From Warburgia ugandensis (taxonomy: Eukaryota > Streptophyta > Magnoliopsida > Canellales > Canellaceae), in contig CP141126.1 in the NCBI GenBank assembly GCA_035236585.1, positions 7,577,001-7,641,000 on the forward strand: a stretch of DNA of 64,000 nt, read 5' to 3'. A program made the translations under genes and the position numbers. Of this stretch, positions 34,648 through 47,333 are shown piece by piece. The notes beneath the pieces were generated by a model. That model was not told the DNA's origin. It did not search any database and worked only from the letters and a program-made list of their open reading frames with translations. Every line of letters starts with the position of its first letter. Positions within the stretch are counted from its first letter, which is position 1.

Positions 34648-37600
34648 CAGAAAATGGAACGCGGCCACACCCTTCTCCAAACGGTTTCGGTGCAGAAAGG
34701 TGCATTTCCCGCAACCCTTTCTTCTTCCTTCCCTCCCTTTTCCCTTTTAGGTCTTCCAATCTTGAATTCCTGGAAATAATCAATTTTTCTTCGGAATGAG
34801 ATGATTTATGCTTCTGGGATCCGTCGTACTTTACAGCTTCTCCGATCTCTAACCCTTTTTCTGGGAATTTTCGTCGTCTTTCTACTGTATATTTTGGTTT
34901 CTTGAGTACTATATTCGTTGTTCTTGATCTCTGGAACGAATTAGATTTGTGATTTTATTTCTGCGCTGTTAATACTTGTAGCGACGAATTCTGTAACTTG
35001 TTGATGCTTGTCTATATCTATTTCTTTTTTTATATGTTGTAAATCTGAAGAAATTCTGAATTTTTTAAGAACTAGGTTTACTGTATCCATCCTTGAAGTG
35101 GGAATTCCTTTGCTTGGTCTAGTGTTTGTTTTGTCATGCTTCAGTCTTGTTGACTTTCGGTGGTGGTTTTGTTTGTGATATGTGCTTGGACATAGGTAAA
35201 AAATGGTAAGAAATGCCGTGATTAGATCCGATTCAAGTTTTAGGAACAGCATCGTGCAGATGCGTTTGGAATTTAATCATTGCTTGTCTGGTTTCTCTTT
35301 CTTTCCAAATTTGGCCTGCTTTCGGGTGTGCGGAAATTTTGGTTTTGATCTGAGTAAGTATTTATTAGATTGTACGGAAATCATATATATATTTAGGTTA
35401 TCTCTTTTACCAGCGAATACGTCTCGTTCTTGAGTTTAAGGTAGGAGCAGCAGTATGGTTATGTCAACTGAATCCTTTGACATTATGCGGGCCCTGTGTC
35501 CTGTTTACACTGAAGCTGGAACAAATTCTGGTTCTTTTTCTTTTCTCATTCTCTATTGGAGTTTTACACAATAGTTCTTTAATGTTGTTGATCAGATTCT
35601 GTATCTTGTTTGTTATGTGCCATTGACATGGAATTTAGGACATGATGTGCTAGACTGTAATGTTGCTACCATGATGCATGGTGCTTCTGCACCATGGGAA
35701 ATAGTGAGATAATAAGTTTATAGAAGGATAGAGCTTTTCTTAGTTGCGTTCAAATCAATCCGAAGGTAAGTTGCTGCTACATGAACAAATGGAAAGATAC
35801 GGAAATTGGGAGATGCTATTGGACAAGACCAAACGGCATAATATGCATCTCATTAAGGTCACTGAAATGGTCTGAGCACTAATTACTGAAATTCCTTTGT
35901 GAAGTATACTGGCTCTCTAGTTATATCTACCTGTCTTTGGAGGACTTAGCTTATGTTTCTTTTGTATTTTCGGTGGCTTCCTGGATCTACTCTCAGCATA
36001 ACTTTCTTGCATATAAACGAGTTTGAAAACTCTCAAGTAGGAAAATTATGTAGCCCTCCCTTGTTTCATACACTTCTATTTCATTTTTGTTATAACAGAG
36101 ATTTTCTGTATAGTAATGCCTGATCTTTATTAAACTAGAGGATTATTAAATATTGGACACCTCAAAAGCCAATGCCTTATTACTAACTCTCATATAAACC
36201 TCACATTAAATTACATAAATCTGAGAAGTACACAACTTTTAGTTTGTAGTTCTTAGGTAAACATGTGAAGATCAGATGTCATGTAGTTCATGGAATTATT
36301 GCCTTGCTACTTCAATCTTGGTGTCAGATCAGAGCATGTCAAGAGCATCTGATAATCTGGTAGCTTTTACAATGAGTTGCTCATTCAGGGAAGTGCTGCA
36401 GATAATTTGAGATACCAACACGTAGCCAGACAAGAAAAATCTTGTCAACTCTGTTTAAACTAGAGTAAAAGCTAGAATTATCAAGCTAGTTCATCTCAGA
36501 ATAAGGAGATTGGGAAGATCTAATGTATGGTAATGTTTGATTAAGATAGGTTTCAGTTTTTTATGCATTAAGTTTGTCACAGGGCTGTATTAGTTATTTT
36601 CATAGGTTGGTATGTTAAATATGTTTCTGCCATTACTATGCCTGGTAGAGATAGGTCTTAGGTTTGGAAGTTGCAGGATTTTTTAATCTTTAGCTTCTCT
36701 TTCTCAGTGAGTATCTTTTGCTAGGGCTTTTTCTGGTTAAATAGTCGGATTAAAGTCTTTCCACTGGGAACTTGTTTTGGGAGTCCCTTTTCAGAGATGG
36801 GACTGGTTTTTGTGATGTATATGAGAATGCTTTGTAGTCTTTGTTGAGGAGACAGAGCGTCGATCACCTTGCCTCGTACAAGAGCAGGATAAAGTTGGGT
36901 TTCCTTGGAGGTTTAAAACTGACTGGGCCTGTTTGCAACAGGAATAAGAATCATGAATTAAGCTTTTTACTATTCCAGAACAGCTTAATCCATGGTTCTC
37001 ATTCCCATCGCAAACAGCTCCAATATATACTGTTGCTGTTTTTCTGGTTCCATTTTTACCTCCTCTTGCTCACGGAGATGAATACAGTTCCCGCAGTTTT
37101 TAGTGAAGCAATATTGATTTCTCACATCTTCCTACTTTAGTATGGGGATATGCACGTGCTCAGTTATATGCTCTGATATTATGTTTTTTGGCTCATGGTT
37201 TTCTTTCCTTCAGCATTACTGGTTTCACCTGTTTCTTCTATACTGCAGGGCCTTTCCATGGTTCAATGGCTTGTCAATAGGTGCTAGAATGATTCTGTTT
37301 CTTATCGCCCAGTGATCCCAATTGGCTTTTGTGTTCTGTTGTAACCTGATTCAAGGTTTGACTGAGTTTTTCTTTTCCTCTAAATTCTGTAATACACACT
37401 GGAATTTCTTTTTTATCTCTTGTAATACTCAGAATCTTTCCTTTTTTGTATGACAACACAACTAGGTTGCTTCTTCCATTCAATTGATTGAGTGCCCCAA
37501 TTGAACTTGCATCATGGTTTTATGCTGTCTGGTCATTGTTTAAACTTCAAAGAGAACAAAGATTGGATCTGATTATTCAAGGATGTGTTGCTGCTTGTTA

Positions 37601-37699
37601 GGGACGAGTTTATTAGGTATGAATTCTGTTTACTGATGGTAGTTCATTTTGTATTGGTGGATATTGCAGCTCTACTGTGGTTCCTGTGTTCCGAAGACC

Positions 37700-37981
37700 A
37701 TGACTCTAGCATGTCTCATTTGTCACGGTGTAGACAGCCCGTCACAATCATTTAGAAGTTACTCCGGATCAAGTTCAGACAATGAGGGAAGATGCTCTGC
37801 AATTGTCAACTGCTTGAACAGGAAGGTATCTCTTCATCCAGGGACCTCCAAAGTGACCCCGCAACCCCTGATGGCTAGCACTCAAGGTATTACAGGAACC
37901 CCTCGGCTTGTCCGGAGTCGTGCAGTTAGAAGGGACCTTGTGAGAGACTGGAACTTTGATGAAGTTCTGGTTGAGAGCTAA
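37700..37981 (+). CDS. Small conserved plant protein of unknown function (93 aa)
   Basis: A single coding exon encodes 93 residues. The N-terminus has LACLICHG, then DSPSQSFRSYS and SSSDNEGRCSAI, followed by a Ser/Pro-rich middle and a basic C-terminal block (RLVRSRAVRRDLVRDWNFDE). I recognise this as resembling a short plant-specific family, from memory rather than from a search, and know no function for it. The DSPSxSFRSY and VRRDLVRDW blocks are its most distinctive parts. No signal peptide or membrane segment is seen. An acceptor-like 'gatattgcag' ends at 37669, 30 bp before the ATG. With the TATA box at 34640 this suggests a long intron in the 5' UTR. The gene converges with the KAS II-like gene. 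Confidence 0.75.
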   Translation: MTLACLICHGVDSPSQSFRSYSGSSSDNEGRCSAIVNCLNRKVSLHPGTSKVTPQPLMASTQGITGTPRLVRSRAVRRDLVRDWNFDEVLVES

Positions 37982-39363
37982 AAGGATCAGAAGAAGACTT
38001 CCTGAAACTGGTTAAACGGATCTTGTTTGAGAGTTTCAGGATGTTGTGCATGTTATTTCATTTGGAGCCAATCCTCACTGTCCCAGGACTAAGAACAGCA
38101 AAGGTTGCGTTAAGTTTGAACGTGGAGAGCTTTTCATTTTATTAGAAAATTTGTACAGGTGTGAAGATTCTGGTGGTGTTATATATTTATTGGAATTCTT
38201 GCTTAGCTAGATCTTAACTATTTGCTGCACTTCTTGTACCCTTTCTTCCTCAACTATCGAGATTGTAAAATATTTGTAGGACATTGTAGGGACTCGTAGG
38301 AATGGTGTTGTTCAAAAACTGCTGTTATTTGGTTGGAAATACAGGAACTCTTACCTGTTTTCAAAAATATTACCATCTTGTAATGGTAATATTTGCTTGA
38401 AGTTAGAAACCAGCCTTCTATTATTAGGTGGTAAAATGGCTGCTGATGCTTCATCTTCTTGTTAATTCATTCATGGTTTATTTCATCATGTTTGGCGTGC
38501 CAAAAAGTAGATCATCTCTAAGAAGGGGATGCATTTGGATGATCAGTCATTTGTCTTGGTCACTTTCAATTATCAATGACAACGGATGGTGGTCATTTTT
38601 AACTCAAAAGCTTCGGACGCTTAAAAGCGGGACTCTTCACCAAAACTAGGGAGCGAGTTTACACGCCATTGCTTAAGTCTCAAAGATGACGAATGCTTCT
38701 TTTCAGCAGCCACAAATCAACTGTTATGGCTTCTTTTCAGCAGCCACATTTTCAGGTCCGGCCTGCCCCTTGGTCGGGGCTATTTATTCAATGGTGGCCC
38801 AGCCTGCCACTTGGTTGGATCGGGGCTATTTATTCAATGGTGAGCACAGCTAGCGGGTGGTTGCTGCTAACGGCTAATCTCAGTTGGATGTACCGAACCT
38901 ACCAACGGTTGATTTGTGGGTTAGCGTCCAGTCTTGCAGATGGAAAATCCTGTGTGTGCCTGCGATCAAGACAAGTCCCAAATATCTAATGCAATACTCG
39001 AATGCCTGGTCATCCATATGCGTCATGCTTCTTGCTATCAATAGAAAGAGACCATCGATGACGGGCTGATAATACATCTTCTGTGAGGGGCAATAAACAA
39101 ATGCATATGAAAATGCTTGCATCAAATAGAACTAAAAATCTTCGCAGGCTGTTCATTCTCTAAGTCTTATCATGCCAGGATTGGACCTGGATGCTGTACT
39201 AGTAGCCGGAAAAGAAGCGTCAAAACGTTATGACTTTGCTTCTAGTCACATGATAAAGATGGAAAGTAGCAGTATCTCCCTTGACTGTCTGGAATAGCAC
39301 GGACCAGCTTCCTTCAAGGCCATCACCACTTAGAATTCTTTCATTCCTGAAAATCTCGAGTCA
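37982..39363. other. Convergent intergenic region with small tandem duplications
   Basis: It contains the 3' UTR of the 93-residue gene and that of the KAS II-like gene. Two local duplications lie at 38695-38842: 'gcttcttttcagcagccaca' occurs at 38695 and 38729, and 'cggggctatttattcaatgg' occurs at about 38775 and 38821. ORFs here are not credible. Confidence 0.6.
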
Positions 39364-42300
39364 CTACTCGCAACATTCTTTGAAGGGTGCAAAAAGAATA
39401 GAAGAGTTGTGACCACCAAAGCCAAAGGAATTTGATAGAGCAACTTTGACGTTCAGCCTTTCCTTCTTTGCTCCAACAATGCGCTTCATGTCCTAATCAT
39501 CAACGTTGAAATAGTCAGACACTAGAAATGCCAACAAACTTTCAAATTGTGAGTAGCTTTCCTAGTTACGTACCAGTCCTTCCTCAGGTTTGTCAAGGTT
39601 GATTGTGGGGTGTAACCATCCTCGCCTAATGGCCTGCAACAATAAGCATTGTCGAGGTTAGCACTTAATTACTTTTCAGATCATTGCAGAAGCCATATTA
39701 TTCAGCAACTCTGGCAAGCATGTATGATAATACCTGGATTGTTGCAACAGCCTCTACAGCACCAGCAGCGCCTAGCAAGTGTCCGATCATAGACTTCGTG
39801 GAATTTATTTTCAGCTGAAAAGTTAGAAAGCAAGTCGTGATGCATGTAATCTGGCCCAACTTGAAGATGCACAAAGTCAAGTTCAGGAACTAACTTCAAT
39901 GTTCTTCCCAAAACAACGAATCAAAGTTTCATATTCTTCTACATCTCCTAATTTCATAGAGCTTGCATTTGCGTTCACATAATTCACATCTTCTTTCTTT
40001 ACCCTTGCTTCATGCAAAGCCTTCTCTATGCAAAGCAGAACTCCAGCACCTAGAAGGTGCTGACTATCAGCCAGTCAAAGCAGTAAGGATGGAATGAAAA
40101 GAAATTTATTCTCTGCTAGTTGGCAAACCTTCGGGATGAGGGTCTATCACGTGATAAGCATCAGAAGTAGTACTCCCTCCAAGGAACTCGGCATATATCT
40201 CAGCTCCCCGGGCCTGATAATCATTTAACCATTGTATCATAAGTCAAATGTTACTCTACCAAAAGCTCCTAAGGGCTGTTTGTCATGGCATAGCAAATCA
40301 TTGATCAAATTATCAAGGACACTGACTTTATGTTCTTACAATCGGCAGATTAAACCATACCTAGAATTACTTAAGAACAAATAATGCAGTTTTATTTCCA
40401 TTTTAACTATGTCTAAAGCACTTATCTGAGAGTATGAGATCATTATACATGCCAATCTTGTTCACAGATTGTTATCACCATGCCAACCAGACTCACTGGA
40501 GAAAAATACTTCAACCCAAAAACAAAAAAGTCACGTACTTTTGCATGTTCCAGTTCTTCTAAGAGGAGCACACCTGCTCCCTCTCCCATAACAAAGCCAT
40601 CACGGTCCTGAAAAAGGTAATTTTGCAAGTTATTGGAGTTCAATGTGAACTAAATTAATTGCAGTAAGTGGGATAACAAATGAATCACACAGTTCAAACT
40701 ATTAGGTCCTGAAATAGGTATATGTTGAGATCTGCATCTAAGAAGTGCAATTCCCAATAGAATGAGAGACTCAAATTTTACCTGGTCCCAAGGTCGGGAT
40801 GCCTTTGTGGGATCTTCATTTTTCTGGGATAGTGCTCCACATGCTATAAAACCTCCTAATCCTGTATAAACAAATGCATCCCGTTAGATTTGGCGTGAAC
40901 CAGTTCAAAATATTTGATGGATGCCTGAGTTGCTCACTTAGTGCAGGTTCCAACCACCAAGTTCTAGGAGTATGGACAGATACTCCCATTTCTGATAAAA
41001 TTGGCCTAGTGGTGGAGCAAGAACTGTTGATCCTTTCACAAACATGACAGAGTTTAGACAAGATGAAAACAGAAGGTCCATGTCATCAGCAGGTTTTGCT
41101 CCTTTTAGCTTTCCATGTTTGTTTCTTTCATATGGTACTTAGATATCACAAGTATTCCATGATGACTCATGCAAAAAGTGTGCCTACTTTCTTTCCGTTT
41201 TCCGTTACTATTCATGACTCATATTCACTAAGTAGTTTTCCATTAATTTGACCTAGTCAATCTTGAAAAACCCAAAGACCTATTTCCTGCTTGAGTTCCT
41301 TTTGGATGCTGGTGAAAAGAGTCCTCAAATACAAGGCCTTTTATGAATTTAATTTCAAAAATGATATCAAGAAACAGAGCATTGAGCATTCAAGAAGAGG
41401 AATATTTCTGATTCCTAGGTTTTCCTGCTCTCTACCTTTGTTCACCTAATTGAAGAATCAGCAACCAAATCCAATGTTCATCACCCGCAAGTGCAGTGGA
41501 AATGAACAAAACCCACACCCGTAGCAGCTAATAGGTAAATAGTATGTGAGATTGTTCTTGTTGCAATTATTCTTAAGAATCCTGGAAAGGAGACCTAGTG
41601 AGGTCAGTCTATTATACAGAAACCAATAAAATAGTACTGTATTAAATCTAAATGATATGTTTACTGAAGCAAAGAGACAAATAAGTGGAACCTAATGAAG
41701 TAAACTTGATCTTTGATCTGCAGAAGTTCCAAGTAAACAAAATTATGGGTTTACAGACAACATTAATACTGAATTGACAGGTAGAAGGTGAATGAATGAC
41801 AGGATAGATACCACAGATCCAGTGCGAATATAATTACTTGATGAATGGATGAACACAAGGACGTTTCCATTCTCTAGTGCAAAGTTGTGAATGGACGAAC
41901 TTGATTCTCTTAGTGCCAAGTGTTGAAATCTTCGGCAACATTTTTAGTTTTTCTAGTTCTTGTGATCTTATAGTTACATAATTTGTTAATTTATGTCGCT
42001 GAGTTAGTGTGGGATAATTAAGCCTAAGTCACCTAAATTTATGGGCTGTCTTAATCTTATACACCTAACTTAATAAAGGTGTTCTGATAATCCATACATA
42101 ACATTATTCTACATACACACAAAAAGGAACTTATTGAGCATTCTGTAAAAATTTTAGTTTGGGCTTCTCTTCAAAGATTCAGAATATTTTAACCAACTTG
42201 CTCCTTGGAGCCTATCATCTTGCACTTTGCCCAGTGGTGAGTCTATATGCAGACACCATATACAGAGATTCTGTAACTTTTAACACAGGTTTCTTGTTCT

Positions 42301-44976
42301 GTCAATCTCCCTTGAGAGGAGGAACACCAACAGCCACCCTCTACAGACTTGGAGAATAATAAAGCAAAGAGAACAAAACCCCTTTCCAATCCCCAAAACA
42401 AGGGAACAAAAAGATATCCTTCTCTCAACACCTCAAGGTCATACATGGTTTTCTTTCATAATTCACTTAGAAGGAATTATGTAGCATACAAGAAAGGTTA
42501 GCATTAAAGTATTAACCAGTTCCATTGATAAACATCAGTTTGATTTCCCAAAGCAGAGGTCTTTATATCCCTGCTAATAACTGCAAGTTGTGTCATCATG
42601 GTCTGGCAAATGACGCCATGTACGTAAAAGGACAATAACGTGATATACAGTGACACCATTCAACTTGGCTTCAGTGCTTGACCAAATTAAGCTTCCAGCA
42701 TGAGGCTAGATGTTTAGATGCCTAGAAACAGGCCAAATTTCTATACAAGATATTCCACGAAAAGCAATTTTAAACATTATTGACTGCCTACACCCTTACC
42801 ATATCCTATAGCTTCCAATCAGTCATACTCCAGTTCAGTTTGTCACAAATACAAAAAATAGCATCTAACTTGAAGAGTTATATCTTTGAAGAGAATTCTT
42901 TCTTTTTGTTATGCTAAAATGCAGAAAACTTGTAACTGATACAATTCTCTAAAGAATGAGAACATCAACACCAGCTAAAACCTAAGCACCAAAATTTATG
43001 CATACCAACTGGAATTATAGCAGCATCAGAACCACCTGCAAGCATTACATCCTGCACACAGAAGTCAAAATTAGTCTCCACAAGTAGTTCAGAAAACTAT
43101 ATGTTAGCGAAGAGGAGAAAGAAATTACTGCTTCATCACGGATGATATGATTGGCAGCACTGAGAATACAGAAATTACTTGTCGCGCATGCTGTGGAAAT
43201 TGAGTATGTTGGTCCCATCCATCCCTAGATACAGACAGAACCATATGAGTGTAATTCATTTCTTGCTTTCTCTTTTCTTTATTTTGAGAATCAATCATAA
43301 TTCATTTCTTGCTATATCAAGCAGAAGAACTTAAAAGAATCTTTCTTAGACATAGAAAAGAAAACTCACTAAATCAATCGACATCATGGCAGAGCCCATG
43401 TTGGTTGTTGCAAAGGGGACACAAAAAGGATTCATCTTTCTATAAGAAATTCTTAGTGCCTCAATGGCATCGTTGAACACCTATTACTCAAGGGTCAATA
43501 TCTACATCAGAATATAACTTACAACCACAAGCATCATAATCGATAAAGCACAGAAGCTTAAAATATGAGTTTAGTGATGAACCCATTGAGTCTCACAATA
43601 CCTTCATTCCACCAAGTGCAGAACCTATTATGACTCCACATCTACACTTTTCAAGTGCTTCCAGGGTTTCTTCAATCAAGCCACCATCAGCCAAAGCTTT
43701 CTTGCCAGCAGTCAGCAAGTATAGCATAAACTTGTCCATACGTCTTGAAAATTTTGGTGCAACCCATCCATTTGTCGAGAATGATTTTATCTCACCGGCT
43801 ATCCTCTGTAGACAATTAAATGAACAGTCACAGAACTTCAGTTCTGGTACAAGAAAAATGATTTTGAAATGGATTCTAAACAACATCACCGTTGGGAACT
43901 TGTTGCAATCAAAACTTTCAATCTGACTAATGCCACTCTTTCCTTCTAGCAGGTTATCATAGAATGAATCAGGGTCATGGCCAAGAGGTGTTGTTACTCC
44001 CATTCCAGTAACAACTACTCTTCTCTGTTTGCTTTCCTTTGTTTTATCTTTCCCCGAACCATTATCATCCTTCCATGGATCATATACAGCAATTACTGAA
44101 TAAATAAAACAAAAGAAATCAAATGAGAACAGAATTACAGAAACTAGAAAGAAAAGCAAGTCAAAATTTTGTAAGCATCACTAATGTTCATTCACCCCAA
44201 CAAGAACTACTACTCAATTTGCTAAACCCACAGATGCTCAAACGCTCAAAAGTGGATTCCAAAAATAATATGAATACTGATTTCAGTCGGGTAGCAAATA
44301 TTACAATTCAAAACGATGCACAAAAATCAGAATCAAAAGCAGAAAGAATTCCAAACTCCATATGTAAATGAACTTAGACATCATAATGAATGCTCAATTA
44401 CAATAAGCATGGAATTAAATAAACAATTTCTATATGTACATCTTTTATGATGCACAAGACAACAGAAACTCTTAATTGAAACTAAGTAGAAGAATAAGAT
44501 TAGTAGAGACGAATTATAAGTCGCAAAATTCTCCTCAAGTTTTCCATTTTTCTTTTTCTTTTTTTTTTCTCTTTTTAGGTGTCAAAAGGCAGAATAACAT
44601 TGTCCTCTGAGTGAAAGAAGAAACTAAGGAAAGAAAAACCAAACTCTAGAAATTCGAATTAAATCAGTCCAAGAACCTTACCTGACGAATGGGCAAAGTT
44701 CTTCCCCTGCCCTTTCATGGGCTTTCTTGGAAATGACCCAAAACTCTGCAGCCCATATACTGAACAAGGTTTCAAAGAGAAATAAGAACTCAAACCCACC
44801 ATCTCCGCTTGATCTTTACACAAGACAGAAGAAGGAAATCTGTCCTTGAAGCACTTGGTGCTTCTTCTCCTCTTTGTAAAGGCTTTTGGGTCATCACATG
44901 CAGTAGAAGTACCGAAAACGGTTCTTGAAACACAAGCAGCAAGAAATAAGCTACAAAAAGGCGCCACAATCGCCAT
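39364..44976 (-). CDS. KAS II-like beta-ketoacyl-ACP synthase, first catalytic His replaced by Asn
   Basis: Thirteen exons join in frame to 538 codons: 44682-44976, 43890-44095, 43602-43805, 43370-43480, 43129-43224, 43006-43051, 40782-40861, 40539-40607, 40129-40213, 39895-40049, 39734-39814, 39574-39633, 39364-39492. Family role: KAS II condenses malonyl-ACP with C16 acyl-ACP in plastids to give C18. The first ~95 residues look like a transit peptide; the synthase core starts at [14 protein letters not shown] identity rests on [19 protein letters not shown] and the [16 protein letters not shown] block. Catalytic Cys285 (STACATSN), Lys456 and His461 (NSTKSMIGH) and the GFGGHN loop are present. 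Residue 425 is Asn in [14 protein letters not shown], where the family has NAHATST. Spacings from Cys (140 and 176) match the family, so the position is secure. No stop or frameshift was found. It may be catalytically altered, specialised or inactive. Confidence 0.9.
40862..43005 (-). other. Large intron 6 of the KAS II-like gene
   Basis: This is a 2.1-kb intron between the exon ending AIIPVG and the exon starting LGGFIACG. The donor is 'gtatgc' and the acceptor 'tatacag' on the minus strand. No nested gene or transposon edge was recognised. Confidence 0.8.
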
Positions 44977-45090
44977 GGATTTTACATGCAAGAGCACAAA
45001 ACACAAGAAGAAGAAATTTCTTCTCGTGTTGTTGTTGAAGCGCTACTGGTAAGGGATTTTGGGTTGAAGAGCTCTCATTTCGTTATCTCT

Positions 45091-45096
45091 TTTATA
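45091..45096 (-). promoter_or_regulatory. TATA box of the KAS II-like gene
   Basis: On the minus strand this reads 'ctataaaagag', about 115 bp upstream of the ATG at 44976. That gives a 5' UTR of about 80-90 nt. Confidence 0.6.
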
Positions 45097-45109
45097 GGGA
45101 AGAAGATTA

Positions 45110-46878
45110 CATTAAACGTTTGGGCAACGTTTACGAAGAAATTCTGCAACTTTGCAAATTCGTAGGAGGATTTGGCAGAGGAGGAGGGAACAAGTGTTGT
45201 TACAGGTGGATGTCAAGGCTTTTTCTCTGCGTTCTGTCTGCATGGAGTCTCATGTAAGGGAGGGTGGCCACCCGGATAAGTGGGTCCAGCTATCAGATGG
45301 TGGTCATCCAAAGTGGGTCACCCAGATAAACGGTTCTGATTATAGACCAGTTAAGACCTTTTCAGCTGGTGAGACCCAACACATACATGCCTGAAGCCAT
45401 AATTTTATTTGTAAATCTGTGACGAGGGCAGGGTTTACATAACAGAAGTCAGAGGATGGACGGTGGAGACGCTGTTCCGGTCCGCATATATTTGTGGTCC
45501 CAGGCAGATAAGCCATCTGAACCGTCCTAGTTGGCTTTCACTTCTAGAAAGTGGACCATCCAATTCATGTAATGTACTACTGGCTTCCACAGACACGTGA
45601 GAGAGGGAGAGAGAGAGAGAGGGGGGGGGGGGGACAGAGAGGTTGTTTATATTTTTCCGACAACAGAAAGGATTAGTTGTCTTGACACTACTAGAAGTAT
45701 GGAGATGACCTGAAACCTGTCTCAAAGAAGCCAACTTTTTGTGGATTGATAGGTGTTGTAGGAAAATGTCACTGTGCCAATTGAAGAGATGGAAGTCTGT
45801 AGTTGAATGGGGTCACCAGAAACCACACTAATTCGAATCAAGAAGTACCCAATAAGGTTCCCCAGTTGGTCACTTTGGTGTCCCATCATGACCTACTCCA
45901 ACTACCATGAATGTGGTTTCTTACAAATGGATTCAGTTTTGGCGATTTAATTAGAAGTAATGAGTTTCAGCCTCTCATTTTGATCACGGATATAAGATTT
46001 TTATTGTTGTTTTTTGGTTGAATAATTAACACACAGCTTTGAATGATGAAAACACACACGGGAGAGACCCTTCTTAAGCCACTACGCTAGCAGACATTTG
46101 CTCCCCATATGTATAAGAATTAAGGAAAACAAACTTAGGGAGATAAAAAAAATTCGTGTGGATCCAGTTAACTGTTGATATGAACCATTTATGAATTGCA
46201 CCCCACCTTACATACACCCTGCCCTTTGCCATTGTTGATCGTAGACAGGAAGCACCATCGCTGTGAATATAAGACGACCAGGAAAATCCAAAGAATCAGC
46301 AGCAAGTAGTCCAAATATGGTGAACGGATGGACGGTTTAGATCACCGACCTGGTCCCCCTTGATCACCCATTATCTTCTCATTTTGCAGCCACCACATTT
46401 CTCCCATGTGAGATGGTCCCGCCATGGTCTTAACCTATTCACTCGTGGATACGTAAAACATATAGACAAGAACTGTCGGGACCCGGCTGCTTCTTCACGT
46501 GCCCTCCAGCTACTGCAAGACTATCAACGTGAGTCATGTTTTCGTGGCCAAAACTCGTAGCGATTCAACTTTCTTGGGTACAATCATCCTGAATAACCAC
46601 GTTGGATTTCTGTAACTTAATTTGGTCCATTAACTAACTTTATCAGAAATGTATGGAATCAATGGATTGTACGAGGTCATTTTAATGCTAAAATCGACTC
46701 GTAGTAATCACCCTCCAAAAGAACTGAACCTGTGAAGAACCAATTCTACGGAAGTTTGGTTAATCAAAGTGAAAAACGAAAAGCAAGACAAAATCAAACA
46801 CAGGGTCACCGTCATGCACATGCAGGAACTATATGCCGTTGGTCGCATTGAAGTCTAGAAGGCACCTTCAAAAGTGTA
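45110..46878. other. Intergenic region upstream of the KAS II-like gene
   Basis: No gene is visible. A purine microsatellite, (GA)n followed by a G run, lies at 45600-45633. The block 'ccacccggataagtgggtcc' near 45270 is followed by a similar block, suggesting a small duplication. Confidence 0.5.
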
Positions 46879-46883
46879 TTTCG
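46879..46883. repeat. Target-site duplication of the copia element, left
   Basis: 'tttcg' here matches 'tttcg' at 53680-53684 exactly. Confidence 0.8.
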
Positions 46884-47319
46884 TGTTAGATATTGGACAC
46901 ACACACACATATACTATCATATGGGTTTGGCCTAAATTAAAGTTATCTAATAAATTTAAGGTTAAACAAGCCATAGTCATCTCAAAAGATATGATTTTTT
47001 TGTGTAAATACCTAATCTCTAATTTGTATTTTATGATGGGGTTAAAATAAAAAATAAGGAAAGGGGATATGGTTATAAATGGTTATGGTCCCAAATTGTA
47101 TGTATAATTCTTTTCTGACATCTTATCATCTAAAAAGAGGGAATACCATTTTCCAGGGAGGTTATTTGCATCGAAGATCAGGAGCTGCAAGACTCAAGAA
47201 TCACATTCGGACTCATGGATTCAATTACGCTTCCGCATCTAATCTTTTATTCTTGATGATTTTCGTAGAAGATATTGGTGTGATGAAGGAATATTCATCA
47301 ATAAGTATATATTGCAATG
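46884..47319 (+). repeat. Copia element, left LTR
   Basis: It starts 'tgttagatattggacacac' and ends near 'tatattgcaatg'. It matches 53217-53679 over its whole length ('tttggcctaaattaaagt', 'aacaagccatagtcatctca'). Confidence 0.85.
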
Positions 47320-47321
47320 AG

Positions 47322-47333
47322 TGGTATCAAAGC
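47322..47333 (+). other. Copia primer-binding site
   Basis: 'tggtatcaaagc' is two bases past the LTR end. It is the initiator-Met primer-binding site with one change from 'tggtatcagagc'. Confidence 0.8.

Noticed and set aside
41063..42446. Frames of 62-67 codons
   Set aside because: They lie inside the 2.1-kb intron of the KAS II-like gene and show no domain.
39364..44976. Assignment as KAS I
   Set aside because: The blocks [19 protein letters not shown] and [16 protein letters not shown] fit KAS II; KAS I has different sequence in both places.
45152..45394. Frame of 80 codons upstream of the KAS II-like gene
   Set aside because: It overlaps a short internal duplication in the promoter region and has no recognisable motif.
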